NCBI GenBank assembly: GCA_028819675.1 | Contig: JAPPKT010000431.1 | Span: forward strand, 1 to 10,347 | Source: Caldilineaceae bacterium | GTDB lineage: Bacteria; Chloroflexota; Anaerolineae; Caldilineales; Caldilineaceae | Direction: 5' to 3' | Length of the DNA: 10,347 bases | Shown: positions 1 through 6,629 of the stretch, one piece after another | How positions within the stretch are numbered: the stretch's first letter is position 1 | How the letters are laid out: each line of letters starts with the position of its first letter | Made by a program: the position numbers and the translations under genes | The notes under the pieces: generated by a model | What the model was told of the DNA's origin: nothing | Database searches by the model: none | The model's input: only the letters and a program-made list of their open reading frames with translations

Positions 1-265
1 GGCTGTAGCTGAAATCCACGCCCTCCTTCTCCAGAAAGTCGGCGATGAAATCCCCGACCGGGTCCTCACCCAGACCGGTTACGAGCGCCGTCTTCAGGCC
101 CAGCCTGGCCCCGCCCACACTGATGTTGGTCGGAGAACCGCCCACATACGCCGCGAAGCTGCCGATCTCCGCAAAAGGCGCCCCCACGTCATTGCTGTAA
201 AGATCGATTGAAGAGCGCCCCATGTGCAGTGAGTCGTACCTTCTCGCTTCATTCTCAGTAGTCAT
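1..265 (-). CDS. iolC: 5-dehydro-2-deoxygluconokinase, N-terminal part (PfkB family)
   Basis: Only the first 88 codons are present; the gene continues past the left edge. The product should phosphorylate 5-dehydro-2-deoxy-D-gluconate in cytosolic myo-inositol breakdown. Read from the ATG at 263-265, the protein has MGRSSIDLY at residues 15-23 and the PfkB substrate-binding signature YVGGSPTNISVGGARLG at 40-56, followed by LVTGLGEDPVGDF (61-73). The GRSSxDLY and GGSPTNI wording is typical of IolC rather than of ribokinase or fructokinase. A purine-rich AGAGGAA lies about 9 nt upstream of the ATG and supports this start. The gene follows iolB by 71 nt on the same strand, so co-transcription is likely. 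The family is clear; the IolC assignment rests on the motif wording plus the neighbouring iolB. The catalytic C-terminal half cannot be inspected. Confidence 0.9.
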   Translation of the reverse strand, partial: MTTENEARRYDSLHMGRSSIDLYSNDVGAPFAEIGSFAAYVGGSPTNISVGGARLGLKTALVTGLGEDPVGDFIADFLEKEGVDFSYS

Positions 266-336
266 CTTCCTGGCTTCCTCTGACCTGGTCTGGGGGTTGC
301 GTAGCCTGTTTGCACCTTCGTCCGCCTCGTCCAGCG

Positions 337-1230
337 TCAGTACAGCGGCAGCCGTTCATCCACGCCGCTATACTTCTCCTTCACCCACCCGTAATCAGGG
401 TCCTCCTGGTTGGCAAGACTCTGCGCACTGCCCGCCAGCACGTTCAGATAATACGTCGTGTACCCGGGCATGCTCACCACAGGATGATACCCCTCCGGCA
501 CCAGCACCGCCTCATTGTGCCCAACCCGGACCAGCGCATCGATAGGATTGCCCGCCGCGTGCATAGGCGAGTTTTCGTCGGTATAAACTCGCTGGTAGGC
601 AAATCCCTCCTTCCGGTCGATCCGGTAGAAGTAAACTTCCTCCAGGTCCGCCTCGATCAGCTCGCCAGCCTCGTCTTCAATATGGACGTCGTGCTTATGC
701 GGCGGATAGCTGCTCCAGTTTCCGCTCGGCGTATAGACCTCCACCAGCACGATCCTGTGCACCGGCGAACCGGGAGGCAGCAAATCATTGATCTGACGGC
801 TGACGTTGTCCCCGCCCCGAACGCTGATCGCCACGTCTTCCGGACTGATCAACCACGGTTCGTGGTCCTCTGTAGTCGGCACCCATGTGGCTGCAAACTC
901 CCCCGCCTCCTCCGCCGTGACCGTCAAACTGGTCTGTCGCGGAAGATAAAGGGCGTGCGCACCGCCGCTGAATACGTCCGTCCTTCCGCCAATGCCGTCC
1001 CAACTACCTCTGCTGCTCTCGACTCGGTAGCGTCCCGTCAGATTGACAAAAGCAAACTCGTTTTCGCCAGTGTCGAAGGACCAGGTCCCGCCATCCCCTA
1101 ACCGCCTCGCCTGAAATGAAATGTACTCCCAGCCGGCGCTCTGGGGAGTCACCGTGAGGATGAGATCTCTGTCCTCACTGTCGGACTCTGGCTTTATCAG
1201 CACGCTTTCTGCCGTGTATCGCATTTTCAC
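337..1230 (-). CDS. iolB: 5-deoxy-glucuronate isomerase
   Basis: A 297-residue protein of the KduI/IolB cupin isomerase family, which converts 5-deoxy-D-glucuronate to 5-dehydro-2-deoxy-D-gluconate, the substrate of IolC. The diagnostic segment EVYTPSGNWSSYPPHKHD is at residues 164-181. Likely metal ligands are H178, H180, a glutamate in LEEVYFYR (E197 or E198) and H249 in VPEGYHPV. Length is slightly above the roughly 270 residues usual for IolB. The upstream AAGGAAAGAAGGTGA gives a purine-rich ribosome site directly before ATG AAA ATG; the second Met (residue 3) is a possible alternative start. The gene lies 33 nt after the DinB-family gene and 71 nt before iolC, consistent with one minus-strand transcript. 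No frameshift or missing motif is seen. Confidence 0.95.
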   Translation of the reverse strand: MKMRYTAESVLIKPESDSEDRDLILTVTPQSAGWEYISFQARRLGDGGTWSFDTGENEFAFVNLTGRYRVESSRGSWDGIGGRTDVFSGGAHALYLPRQTSLTVTAEEAGEFAATWVPTTEDHEPWLISPEDVAISVRGGDNVSRQINDLLPPGSPVHRIVLVEVYTPSGNWSSYPPHKHDVHIEDEAGELIEADLEEVYFYRIDRKEGFAYQRVYTDENSPMHAAGNPIDALVRVGHNEAVLVPEGYHPVVSMPGYTTYYLNVLAGSAQSLANQEDPDYGWVKEKYSGVDERLPLY

Positions 1231-1263
1231 CTTCTTTCCTTACTTCGGTCAGGAACCCGGCTC

Positions 1264-1761
1264 TCACAGCCTGTTCGTCGCCGCAAATCGACCATAGTCG
1301 AGCGGCTCCGTTGGATGCCCCAACTGGGCCAGTACCGGAGTCATCTGGCTGCGGTGCTCAGTCGCATGGTTGAACACGTGCCGCAGAACATCATCCATCC
1401 TTATCTCCATCTCATTGCCTTCAGAGACGCGGTAATGGAGAGACTCTTCGAGCCCTTTTGCCGTCAACGAGTCAACATAATCCTGCCATTCGCTCCACAG
1501 TGATTCCCACGCCGTCCGCAGTTCAGCGAAGGAAGCAAACTCCGACGCGGCCGGCAAACTCGCAGGGCTTTGGCCTCCAATCCTTTGCAGCCACACCCGC
1601 TCAGCACCATAGCCGTGAGCAGCCAGCCCGTGCAGCGACTCCCAGAAGAAGGGACGTTCGGCGAAGTACTCCTCTTCCGGGATCGCTTCCAAACTGGGGA
1701 AGACTCGATTCCAGGCCCATTTGTTGTAGGCGAAAAGCCTTTCGACAGAATGAACTGACAT
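1264..1761 (-). CDS. DinB-family four-helix metalloprotein
   Basis: A 165-residue protein with the DinB/YfiT-type helical bundle pattern. It opens with LFAYNKWAWNRV (residues 9-20). Three histidines sit in the spacing expected for the metal site: H49 in LHGLAAHGYGAERVWL, and H132 and H136 in LRHVFNHATEHRSQM. Family members include thiol-dependent transferases, mycothiol- or bacillithiol-dependent enzymes and many uncharacterised stress proteins, so the reaction cannot be stated. It is not the DNA polymerase IV called DinB. The start is supported by AGAGGAT about 7 nt upstream of the ATG at 1759-1761. It is the first gene after the promoter at 1917-1945 and is followed 33 nt later by iolB, so it may be expressed with the inositol genes. 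Whether it works in that pathway is unknown. Confidence 0.88.
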   Translation of the reverse strand: MSVHSVERLFAYNKWAWNRVFPSLEAIPEEEYFAERPFFWESLHGLAAHGYGAERVWLQRIGGQSPASLPAASEFASFAELRTAWESLWSEWQDYVDSLTAKGLEESLHYRVSEGNEMEIRMDDVLRHVFNHATEHRSQMTPVLAQLGHPTEPLDYGRFAATNRL

Positions 1762-1916
1762 AAGAATAATCCTCTATGATCGTGGATTGAGAATACGAGC
1801 TTTGGCCGTTATTCTGCGTTTCCGCGCCGGCGAATGTAGAGAGGTAAGGGGGGTGTGCAGCGAGCCTTGGCGCCCTCTATCCCCTCTTGCTCGGCGCCTG
1901 CAGCGTCCGCTGGCAA
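1762..1916 (-). promoter_or_regulatory. Long GC-rich 5' leader of the DinB-iolB-iolC transcript
   Basis: If transcription starts just downstream of the -10 at 1917-1922, about 145 nt of untranslated RNA precede the DinB-family ATG. The leader can fold. It holds two self-complementary GGCGCC copies, a CAGCG-GA-CGCTG inverted repeat near its 5' end, and CGAGC/GCTCG plus GCAG/CTGC pairs enclosing the middle. An ACCTCTCT stretch could pair with the AGAGG of the ribosome site. I recognise no known riboswitch or T-box consensus in it, so any regulatory role is inference. Confidence 0.3.
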
Positions 1917-1945
1917 CATATAGCACGGGCAGGCGGCCTTGTCAA
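1917..1945 (-). promoter_or_regulatory. Sigma-70 type promoter for the DinB-iolB-iolC transcript
   Basis: On the minus strand, a perfect TTGACA (1940-1945) is followed after exactly 17 nt by TATATG (1917-1922; four of six consensus bases). The -35 overlaps the stop codon of the upstream kinase-like gene (1942-1944), so the DinB-iol genes probably have their own promoter rather than relying only on read-through. Confidence 0.6.
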
Positions 1946-2397
1946 CCTGACGGGATGTCCGGTCTTCCGCCCTGATGCCAAACGCTGCCCGTTCTCGGCA
2001 ACTCAGCCAGCGGACCGCGAGCCGCCTCGACGCTGCTCACCCGCAGAAAACTGACCGTCTGATCTAACACGCATTCGGGGGACAGAAGGCTGGTGTCAAT
2101 GACCAGGTCCGCATGGGTCCGCGCATGCGACAGCCGCTTCAATTCCGTCCGGCGCCAGGGCTCGTCCCAACTGACGTCAGGACGCCGCTCACCTTGCGCC
2201 GCCAGATCCGCATCCAGAAATATCAGCCAGTTGGGCGGTCGGATACGCTGCCACATGTCAGGAACTTGGCTGTGCTCCTGGGCAACGGGACGAGCATTGT
2301 AGCCCAGCCGCCTCAATCCGGCCACCAGTGTCGATTTGCCGGCAGCACTGACGCCGACGATTTTTACAAGGTCCAGTTTCACTTGGGCCGCCCCCAT
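1942..2397 (-). CDS. Small P-loop kinase-like NTPase, function unknown
   Basis: A 151-residue protein with a Walker A motif, VGVSAAGKST, at residues 14-23 after a hydrophobic beta strand. The strand WLIFLDAD (57-64) supplies acidic residues D62 and D64. A helix with basic residues, RTELKRLSHARTHADLVIDTS (83-103), resembles the lid and final strand of small nucleotide or metabolite kinases. I do not recognise a specific family member, and the substrate is unknown. The annotated ATG has no clear ribosome site. A GTG at 2380-2382 (residue 6), preceded by GGGGGCGG, is a plausible alternative start. The gene follows the PP2C-type phosphatase by 47 nt, so the pair likely share the promoter at 3321-3349. 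The last codon overlaps the next promoter. Confidence 0.75.
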   Translation of the reverse strand: MGAAQVKLDLVKIVGVSAAGKSTLVAGLRRLGYNARPVAQEHSQVPDMWQRIRPPNWLIFLDADLAAQGERRPDVSWDEPWRRTELKRLSHARTHADLVIDTSLLSPECVLDQTVSFLRVSSVEAARGPLAELPRTGSVWHQGGRPDIPSG

Positions 2398-2444
2398 TGG
2401 CGGTCAATAATACAAGCTCAAAAAAGAACAAGGGCAGGTTAATT

Positions 2445-3182
2445 CTATATGGGAAGAGAAATCTCCATGCGGCGGACTTTCTGTTCCCACTGGTGCGTAC
2501 CAACCTTGATGACAAGGACGGTCGAGTCGTCTCTGGGCCGTCCGTTGTCCAATTCAAGCGCCGCTTCCAGGACGCGATCGGCAACTGCCTTGGCGCTACT
2601 CTCCCCTGCTGGAGCATTGCTGCTACCCGGCCTGCTCTTGTGCAAGCTGGCTGATGCGGCCACGTCCATCGCGCCGCCGCTTCGATGCCCGGCGCTCCAA
2701 ATCCCATCCGTAAATACCACCGCCGTCAATCCGGGCACGAGTGGAAGCTCAACGATGCTCGGCTTCGTATTACGGTAAATCCCTATGGCGTCGCACTCTT
2801 CGTCTAACCACTCCGTCCCGCCATCCCGCTGCACCAATACTGGACAGCGGCTGTTACGGCTCAGCACGAGCGTCTCCGTCACCAGGTCCACGCTCGCGAT
2901 GACCAGCTCAGCGCTGACCTTGCCCCCTCGATTCGTGCGCAAGTAATCGTGCGTGGCACGCGCCACCGCCCCGTCCCGCACACCCTCGGCAATCAGGCTC
3001 ATCGCCTTCCTTGCCACTACATTGCTGATCGCCTTTGCGCTCCGTCCGCTCCGCTGACCGTCCGAAACGACGATGCTGATTCCTCCATGAGGACGCTCCA
3101 CAACCTCAACCGTGTCCCCGCTCTCGCTGGATGCGTACTTTGACACCTTGGCAACCGCGATCTGAATCTCAATTCGGTTCAT
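2445..3182 (-). CDS. PP2C/SpoIIE-type serine phosphatase, RsbX-like
   Basis: A 245-residue soluble protein with the stand-alone SpoIIE/PP2C phosphatase fold, without sensor or response-regulator domains. Metal-binding acidic motifs appear in order: SGD at 21-23, [12 protein letters not shown] at 38-49 (D41-G42), FTDGIWSAG at 157-165 (D159-G160) and RDDST at 217-221 (D218, D219). The size and the SDGxxSG motif resemble RsbX, which in Bacillus dephosphorylates a stressosome or anti-anti-sigma component. No RsbV, RsbW, RsbS or RsbT partner gene is in this window, so the target is open. A hydrophilic insert rich in Ser, Pro and Gly (about 181-197) precedes the last motif. The start at ATG 3180-3182 has only a weak GGGGGA about 11 nt upstream. 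It is the first gene after the leftward promoter at 3321-3349. Confidence 0.85.
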   Translation of the reverse strand: MNRIEIQIAVAKVSKYASSESGDTVEVVERPHGGISIVVSDGQRSGRSAKAISNVVARKAMSLIAEGVRDGAVARATHDYLRTNRGGKVSAELVIASVDLVTETLVLSRNSRCPVLVQRDGGTEWLDEECDAIGIYRNTKPSIVELPLVPGLTAVVFTDGIWSAGHRSGGAMDVAASASLHKSRPGSSNAPAGESSAKAVADRVLEAALELDNGRPRDDSTVLVIKVGTHQWEQKVRRMEISLPI

Positions 3183-3320
3183 TTTTCGGCGCGTCCCCCG
3201 GTAGAAGGGCGGTTATTCAGATTCCGCGAGCAGCGAGGCGTTCCGTGTCGACGGTTGAAAGAGGCGTCTCACTCATGTCCGCCCGTTGAGGAAGAGTTGC
3301 TGTTTCGCTATGTGCCCGCC

Positions 3321-3349
3321 ATAAAAGCACAGCAGCACTGATCTGTCAA
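3321..3349 (-). promoter_or_regulatory. Leftward divergent promoter for the phosphatase-kinase pair
   Basis: On the minus strand, TTGACA (3344-3349) is followed after 17 nt by TTTTAT (3321-3326; four of six consensus bases). Transcription would start near 3314 and leave about 130 nt of leader before the phosphatase ATG. The -35 element lies 29 bp from the -35 of the opposite promoter. Confidence 0.6.
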
Positions 3350-3378
3350 TAGAGAACGAAAAAAGTTCCCCGGAAAGC

Positions 3379-3407
3379 TTGACACACATCGCACAGTAAA
3401 CGATAAT
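3379..3407 (+). promoter_or_regulatory. Rightward divergent promoter for the dehydratase gene
   Basis: TTGACA (3379-3384), a 17-nt spacer, then GATAAT (3402-3407; five of six consensus bases). This is the strongest sigma-70 match in the window. Transcription should start near 3414, giving a leader of about 23 nt that contains the AGGAG ribosome site (3424-3428). Confidence 0.75.
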
Positions 3408-3436
3408 TCCTGTATTCCGCTACAGGAGCAATTCCC

Positions 3437-4576
3437 ATGAAAATAACACGCATCGACACGCACTTGACCGAACTGGCCAATCGCTCGATACCCTACGTCG
3501 TCGTCCACACCGACGAGGGCATCCACGGTGTTGGCGAGCCATTCTCCTGCGGGCCCGACGGCGCTACCGTCGCCGCCATTCACGACTTCGCAGAGTGGCT
3601 CACCGGCCGCGACCCCCGCGACATCGAAGGACTCTATCACCTCATGTACGCTGGCGGCCGTTTCCCTGGCGGCTCAGTCGTAAACGCCGCCATCAGCGGC
3701 ATCGAACACGCCCTGTGGGACATCGCTGGCAAGGCCGCCGGTCTGCCCGTCTACAGGCTTGTTGGCGGCAAAGCCCGCAACCGTGTCCGCGTCTACCAGA
3801 GCATAGGCGGCGATACGCCCGAAGAGGCAGCCGAGGATGCCATCCGTCTCATCCAGACCTACGGCTATACCGCACTCAAAATGGGCCCCCTGCCTTCCGG
3901 CTGGCACCAGATGCCTTGGAATCGAGCCCTTCGCGAGACCGAGCGGCGCGTCGCAGCCGTCCGTGAAGCCGTCGGACCCGACATCGATATCGGACTCGAT
4001 CCCCACGCCCGCATCCTCGAGATCGGCCGTGCAGCCCAACTCTGCGAAGTAGTAGCGCCTTTCCGACCCTTCTTCGTCGAAGAGCCCCTTCGCCCCGAAA
4101 ACTATGAGGCACTCGCAAAACTCAGCAACAAGGTGAACGTTCCCATCGCCACCGGCGAAATGCTCTACAGCCGCCACGAATTCCGCGAGCTCTTGGGTTA
4201 CCATGCCGCGGACATTATCCAGCCCGACATCTGCATCACCGGCGGCCTCTGGGAGATGAAAAAAATCGCTTCAATGGCCGAAGTCCACTACGCCAGCGTC
4301 GCCCCACACAATCCATGCGGACCGGTCGCCACCGCAGTAAACGTCCATTTCGCCGCCAGCACCTCGAACTTCATGATATTGGAGTACAAGGCCGATGAAG
4401 GACGACGCGCAGAAATAGTTGACGAACCCATCAAGCTTATGGACGGCTACCTTGAGCTGCCCGACCGGCCAGGCCTCGGCATCGACCTGAATCTGGACGC
4501 ACTCGCCGCGCACCCCGGCCGCTCCTGGCACAGGCCGTTCCTCATACGCCCGGACGGCTCTCTGGCGTATCAGTAG
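3437..4576 (+). CDS. Enolase-superfamily sugar-acid dehydratase (mandelate racemase/MLE family, galactonate dehydratase-like)
   Basis: A 379-residue protein with the N-terminal capping domain (to about residue 110) and the C-terminal modified TIM barrel. Barrel residues visible: K148 in ALKMG; D188 and H190 in LDPHAR; E215 in FVEEP; E241 in GEML; D264 in QPDI; H291 in APHNPCGP; E316 in LEY. The D-x-H at the first metal ligand with a second catalytic His fits acid-sugar dehydratases. The spacing parallels E. coli D-galactonate dehydratase (D183, H185, E209, E235, H285, E310 as I recall them). Predicted reaction: Mg-dependent syn- or anti-dehydration of an aldonate to a 2-keto-3-deoxy acid in the cytosol. 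The exact sugar acid cannot be decided from sequence alone. AGGAG 8 nt before the ATG fixes the start. It has its own promoter and no same-strand gene immediately upstream. Confidence 0.92.
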   Translation: MKITRIDTHLTELANRSIPYVVVHTDEGIHGVGEPFSCGPDGATVAAIHDFAEWLTGRDPRDIEGLYHLMYAGGRFPGGSVVNAAISGIEHALWDIAGKAAGLPVYRLVGGKARNRVRVYQSIGGDTPEEAAEDAIRLIQTYGYTALKMGPLPSGWHQMPWNRALRETERRVAAVREAVGPDIDIGLDPHARILEIGRAAQLCEVVAPFRPFFVEEPLRPENYEALAKLSNKVNVPIATGEMLYSRHEFRELLGYHAADIIQPDICITGGLWEMKKIASMAEVHYASVAPHNPCGPVATAVNVHFAASTSNFMILEYKADEGRRAEIVDEPIKLMDGYLELPDRPGLGIDLNLDALAAHPGRSWHRPFLIRPDGSLAYQ

Positions 4577-4591
4577 ACCTCTCTACAGCTG

Positions 4592-4620
4592 AAAGAGTGT
4601 CTGGACCTCTTTTTCCTTTT
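4592..4620 (+). terminator. Weak terminator-like hairpin after the dehydratase gene
   Basis: AAAGAG (4592-4597) can pair with CTCTTT (4607-4612) around a 9-nt loop, and the strand runs on as a T-rich tract to 4620. It sits 16 nt after the stop codon. The stem is short and AT-rich, so this is a tentative call. Confidence 0.3.
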
Positions 4621-4689
4621 GGGCCGCACTGAACCATGAAGTATACTGTTGAAAAGAACGCTTGTGCGAACCTTGGCTTGGGCCATCTC

Positions 4690-4705
4690 TTTGGCAATTG
4701 CCAAA
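4690..4705. repeat. Perfect 16-bp palindrome, possible operator
   Basis: TTTGGCAATTGCCAAA is perfectly self-complementary. It is flanked by a further inverted pair, GCCAT (4682-4686) and ATGGC (4706-4710), offset by a 3-nt bulge. It lies 29 bp before the start of the coiled-coil gene and covers the possible -35 at 4691-4696. Its size suits binding of a dimeric repressor; as RNA it would form a 6-bp hairpin with an AAUU loop and no U-tract. Confidence 0.5.
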
Positions 4706-4719
4706 ATGGCTACTGTACT
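4691..4719 (+). promoter_or_regulatory. Candidate promoter of the coiled-coil gene
   Basis: TTGGCA (4691-4696, five of six) with a 17-nt spacer and TGTACT (4714-4719, four of six). Start would be near 4726, leaving under 10 nt of leader, which fits the lack of a good ribosome site before the ATG. A rival candidate is TATACT at 4642-4647, with a poor TTGGGC 17 nt upstream at 4619-4624; it would put the palindrome in the leader. I cannot choose between them. Confidence 0.35.
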
Positions 4720-4734
4720 GATTGAGTTCGGGAA

Positions 4735-5508
4735 ATGACGACTACCGCTATAAATACAATTGAAGATCTTGTGCGGATCATGGACAATCACCCTGAGTGG
4801 GTCGAAGCCATGCGCGTTAGGCTGCTGTCGAGGGAAGTCCTCGAACTTCCCCAAACGATGGCTAGGCTAACCGAAACCGTGGATAGCTTTGCCGCCTCCA
4901 CAAACAAGCGCTTGGACACGATCGAAGCTCGCTTGGCTCAGCATGACGCCAGATTCGACGCTGTGGACGCCAGATTCGACGCTGTGGACGCCAGATTCGA
5001 CGCTGTCGATGCCAGATTCGACGCTGTCGATGCCAGGTTCGAGTCAGTGGAGAACAGTGTTCAGAAACTTCGTGATGAAATAGCGCCCATTAAGGCCGCT
5101 CACGCGCGAAATGCCGCGATTGATGACGCCCCCTCAATTGCCGCTGACCTCGGCCTGAGGCAAGCGAAGACTCTGTCCAGAGAAGAGATCTTGGAGATCA
5201 TCGAAAATGCTGACATTTCAGGCATTCCCATCCATGACCTGAGAAGCTTCCGTCGCGCCGACCTTATAATGGAGGCAGCGGACAAAGACGGAGAAACATG
5301 CTACGTTGCAGTCGAAATCTCCTTTACCGCCAATGGCCGAGATACCGACAGAGCGATCAGAAACGCCTTGTTCATGAAGCGGTTTACCGGAAAGCGCTCG
5401 ATCGCCGCAATAGCCGGCCTGTACAAAGACAACCGGATAGACGAAGCATTGGAGTCCGGGTCGGTCTTCTGGCACCAGCTTGACCCTGAGCAACTTGAGG
5501 TCGAATAG
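4735..5508 (+). CDS. Coiled-coil protein with PD-(D/E)XK nuclease-like C-terminal domain
   Basis: A 257-residue soluble protein in three parts. The N-terminal segment (1-50) contains EDLVRIMDNHPEWVEAMRVRLL. Residues about 50-115 form a coiled coil with five consecutive heptads of the DARFDAV type (71-105). The C-terminal part (about 145-250) has the alpha/beta pattern of a restriction-endonuclease-like fold: RADLIMEA with D176, then CYVAVEISFT with E194, then a helix containing RAIRNALFMKR. The usual Lys of (D/E)XK is Ser (S196), so catalysis is uncertain. From memory, similar proteins are numerous in Chloroflexota and cyanobacteria, often as paralogues. The coiled coil can attract misleading viral fusion-protein names. 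There is no clear ribosome site, but the N-terminal wording matches remembered family starts. Function unknown. Confidence 0.8.
   Translation: MTTTAINTIEDLVRIMDNHPEWVEAMRVRLLSREVLELPQTMARLTETVDSFAASTNKRLDTIEARLAQHDARFDAVDARFDAVDARFDAVDARFDAVDARFESVENSVQKLRDEIAPIKAAHARNAAIDDAPSIAADLGLRQAKTLSREEILEIIENADISGIPIHDLRSFRRADLIMEAADKDGETCYVAVEISFTANGRDTDRAIRNALFMKRFTGKRSIAAIAGLYKDNRIDEALESGSVFWHQLDPEQLEVE
4945..5049 (+). repeat. Five tandem 21-bp units encoding coiled-coil heptads
   Basis: Units begin at 4945, 4966, 4987, 5008 and 5029. The first two are identical, the third differs only in its last base, the fourth in two bases, and the fifth is diverged at its 3' half. Each unit encodes Asp-Ala-Arg-Phe followed by three more residues (Asp-Ala-Val in the first four; Glu-Ser-Val in the fifth). 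Unit length is in frame, so copy-number change would lengthen the coiled coil without a frameshift. Confidence 0.95.
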
Positions 5509-5648
5509 CGCTGCTCAGAGGAATCTCCTCACAGCCACTTTTCCCCGCCAATCCCATTAGCCGGCATCAGGCCCATCCAACAAAATGGTCTGAGCATCTT
5601 CCATCCCAACAGGTAGGACACAGTTGGCAATCACGAAGGAACGGATCC

Positions 5649-6629
5649 ATGCACGCCATCGAAGTCGAACATACTCAATCAGGTCATCAACTCGTCTGGC
5701 GGGAGGTGGAAGACCCGATTCCCCAGCCGGGCGAAGCCCTCGTCTCCATCCACGCGACCACACTGAATCGCGCCGACCTGTCACAGGCTGAAGGAAACTA
5801 TCCTCCGCCCCCCGGAGCGCCCCACATCATGGGGTTGGACATGTCAGGAGAAATCCTCAAGCTTGGCCCGGGCGTAGAAGGCTGGCAAGTCGGCGACCAG
5901 GCTTGCGCACTCCTCGCCGGCGGTGGCTATGCCGAACAGGTTGCAGTCGACCAGCGACTCCTTATCCCGATACCAACTGGCTGGTCCTTTGAAGAAGCAG
6001 CCTGCCTCCCCGAGGTCTATCTGACCGCCTACGTCAACATCTTCATGGAAGCCGGCTTCCAGGCCGGTGAGTCCATCCTTATCCACGGCGGTGCCAGCGG
6101 GGTTGGCACCGCTGCTATTCAACTGGCAAAGGGTGCCGGGGGACGCGTTATTACGACCGCCGGACGCCCCGACAAAGTGCAGACCTGCCAGGACCAGGGC
6201 GCCGATCTTGCCATAAACTATAGGACTGAAGACTTCGTCGCCCGAACGCTGGATTACACCGAAGGAGGAGGCGTCGATGTTATTCTCGACTTGGTGGGTG
6301 CAGATTACCTGGAGCGCAACATCAGCCTGTTGAATGTTAAAGGCCGCTTGGTTTTCATCGCCACGTTGGGCGGTTCAGAGGCAAAGGTGGACATCCGGCA
6401 GCTCATGGGCAAGCGCGCCCGCCTGATCGGCTCCGTGCTGCGCGCCCGGCCCGTTGAAGAAAAAGCTGAGATTATTCGGCGTTTCCGACAGCAGTTTTGG
6501 GGGCAAATCGAGGAGGGCACGATCCATCCTGTGATTGACAGAGTGATGCCCGTTGCCGAAGCCCATGCCGCCCACGAGCACATGAGAGACTACCAGAATA
6601 TCGGAAAAATAGTGCTCAAAGTGCGCTGA
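5649..6629 (+). CDS. NAD(P)H:quinone oxidoreductase, PIG3 type (zinc-free MDR family)
   Basis: A 326-residue medium-chain dehydrogenase/reductase. The N-terminal GroES-like domain contains LNRADLSQAEGNYPPPPG (39-56) and GLDMSGEI (62-69). This is the wording of the PIG3/TP53I3 quinone oxidoreductase branch. The Rossmann domain has the dinucleotide motif HGGASGVGTAAIQLAK at 146-161, followed by VITTAGRPDK (167-176). The Cys/His zinc ligands of alcohol dehydrogenases are absent, as expected for this branch. Predicted role: NADPH-dependent reduction of quinones or enones in the cytosol. AAGGAA at about 5636-5641 precedes the ATG by 7 nt. The 140 bp upstream hold only a short GAGGA-ATC-TCCTC hairpin and no promoter I can defend. 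The 3' end overlaps the convergent phosphatase gene by 14 bp. Confidence 0.93.
   Translation: MHAIEVEHTQSGHQLVWREVEDPIPQPGEALVSIHATTLNRADLSQAEGNYPPPPGAPHIMGLDMSGEILKLGPGVEGWQVGDQACALLAGGGYAEQVAVDQRLLIPIPTGWSFEEAACLPEVYLTAYVNIFMEAGFQAGESILIHGGASGVGTAAIQLAKGAGGRVITTAGRPDKVQTCQDQGADLAINYRTEDFVARTLDYTEGGGVDVILDLVGADYLERNISLLNVKGRLVFIATLGGSEAKVDIRQLMGKRARLIGSVLRARPVEEKAEIIRRFRQQFWGQIEEGTIHPVIDRVMPVAEAHAAHEHMRDYQNIGKIVLKVR

Noticed and set aside
310..1101. Long open frame on the plus strand (263 residues)
   Set aside because: It is antisense to iolB, which has a complete family match, and its translation is Arg/His/Pro-rich with no recognisable domain.
3217..3276. 19-codon open frame on the minus strand in the phosphatase leader
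   Set aside because: There is only a weak ribosome site and no codon run (Trp, His, Leu or similar) suggesting an attenuator; chance occurrence is likely.
3674..4204. Minus-strand open frame of 176 residues
   Set aside because: It is antisense to the enolase-superfamily gene, with no domain signature and no ribosome site that stands out.
4930..5060. Viral fusion-protein or membrane-fusion identity for the heptad protein
   Set aside because: The similarity would come only from the repeated coiled coil; there is no membrane segment and the C-terminal domain is nuclease-like.
5509..5648. Small gene or promoter in the gap before the quinone oxidoreductase
   Set aside because: No open frame with a ribosome site is present, and no paired -35/-10 of acceptable quality could be found.
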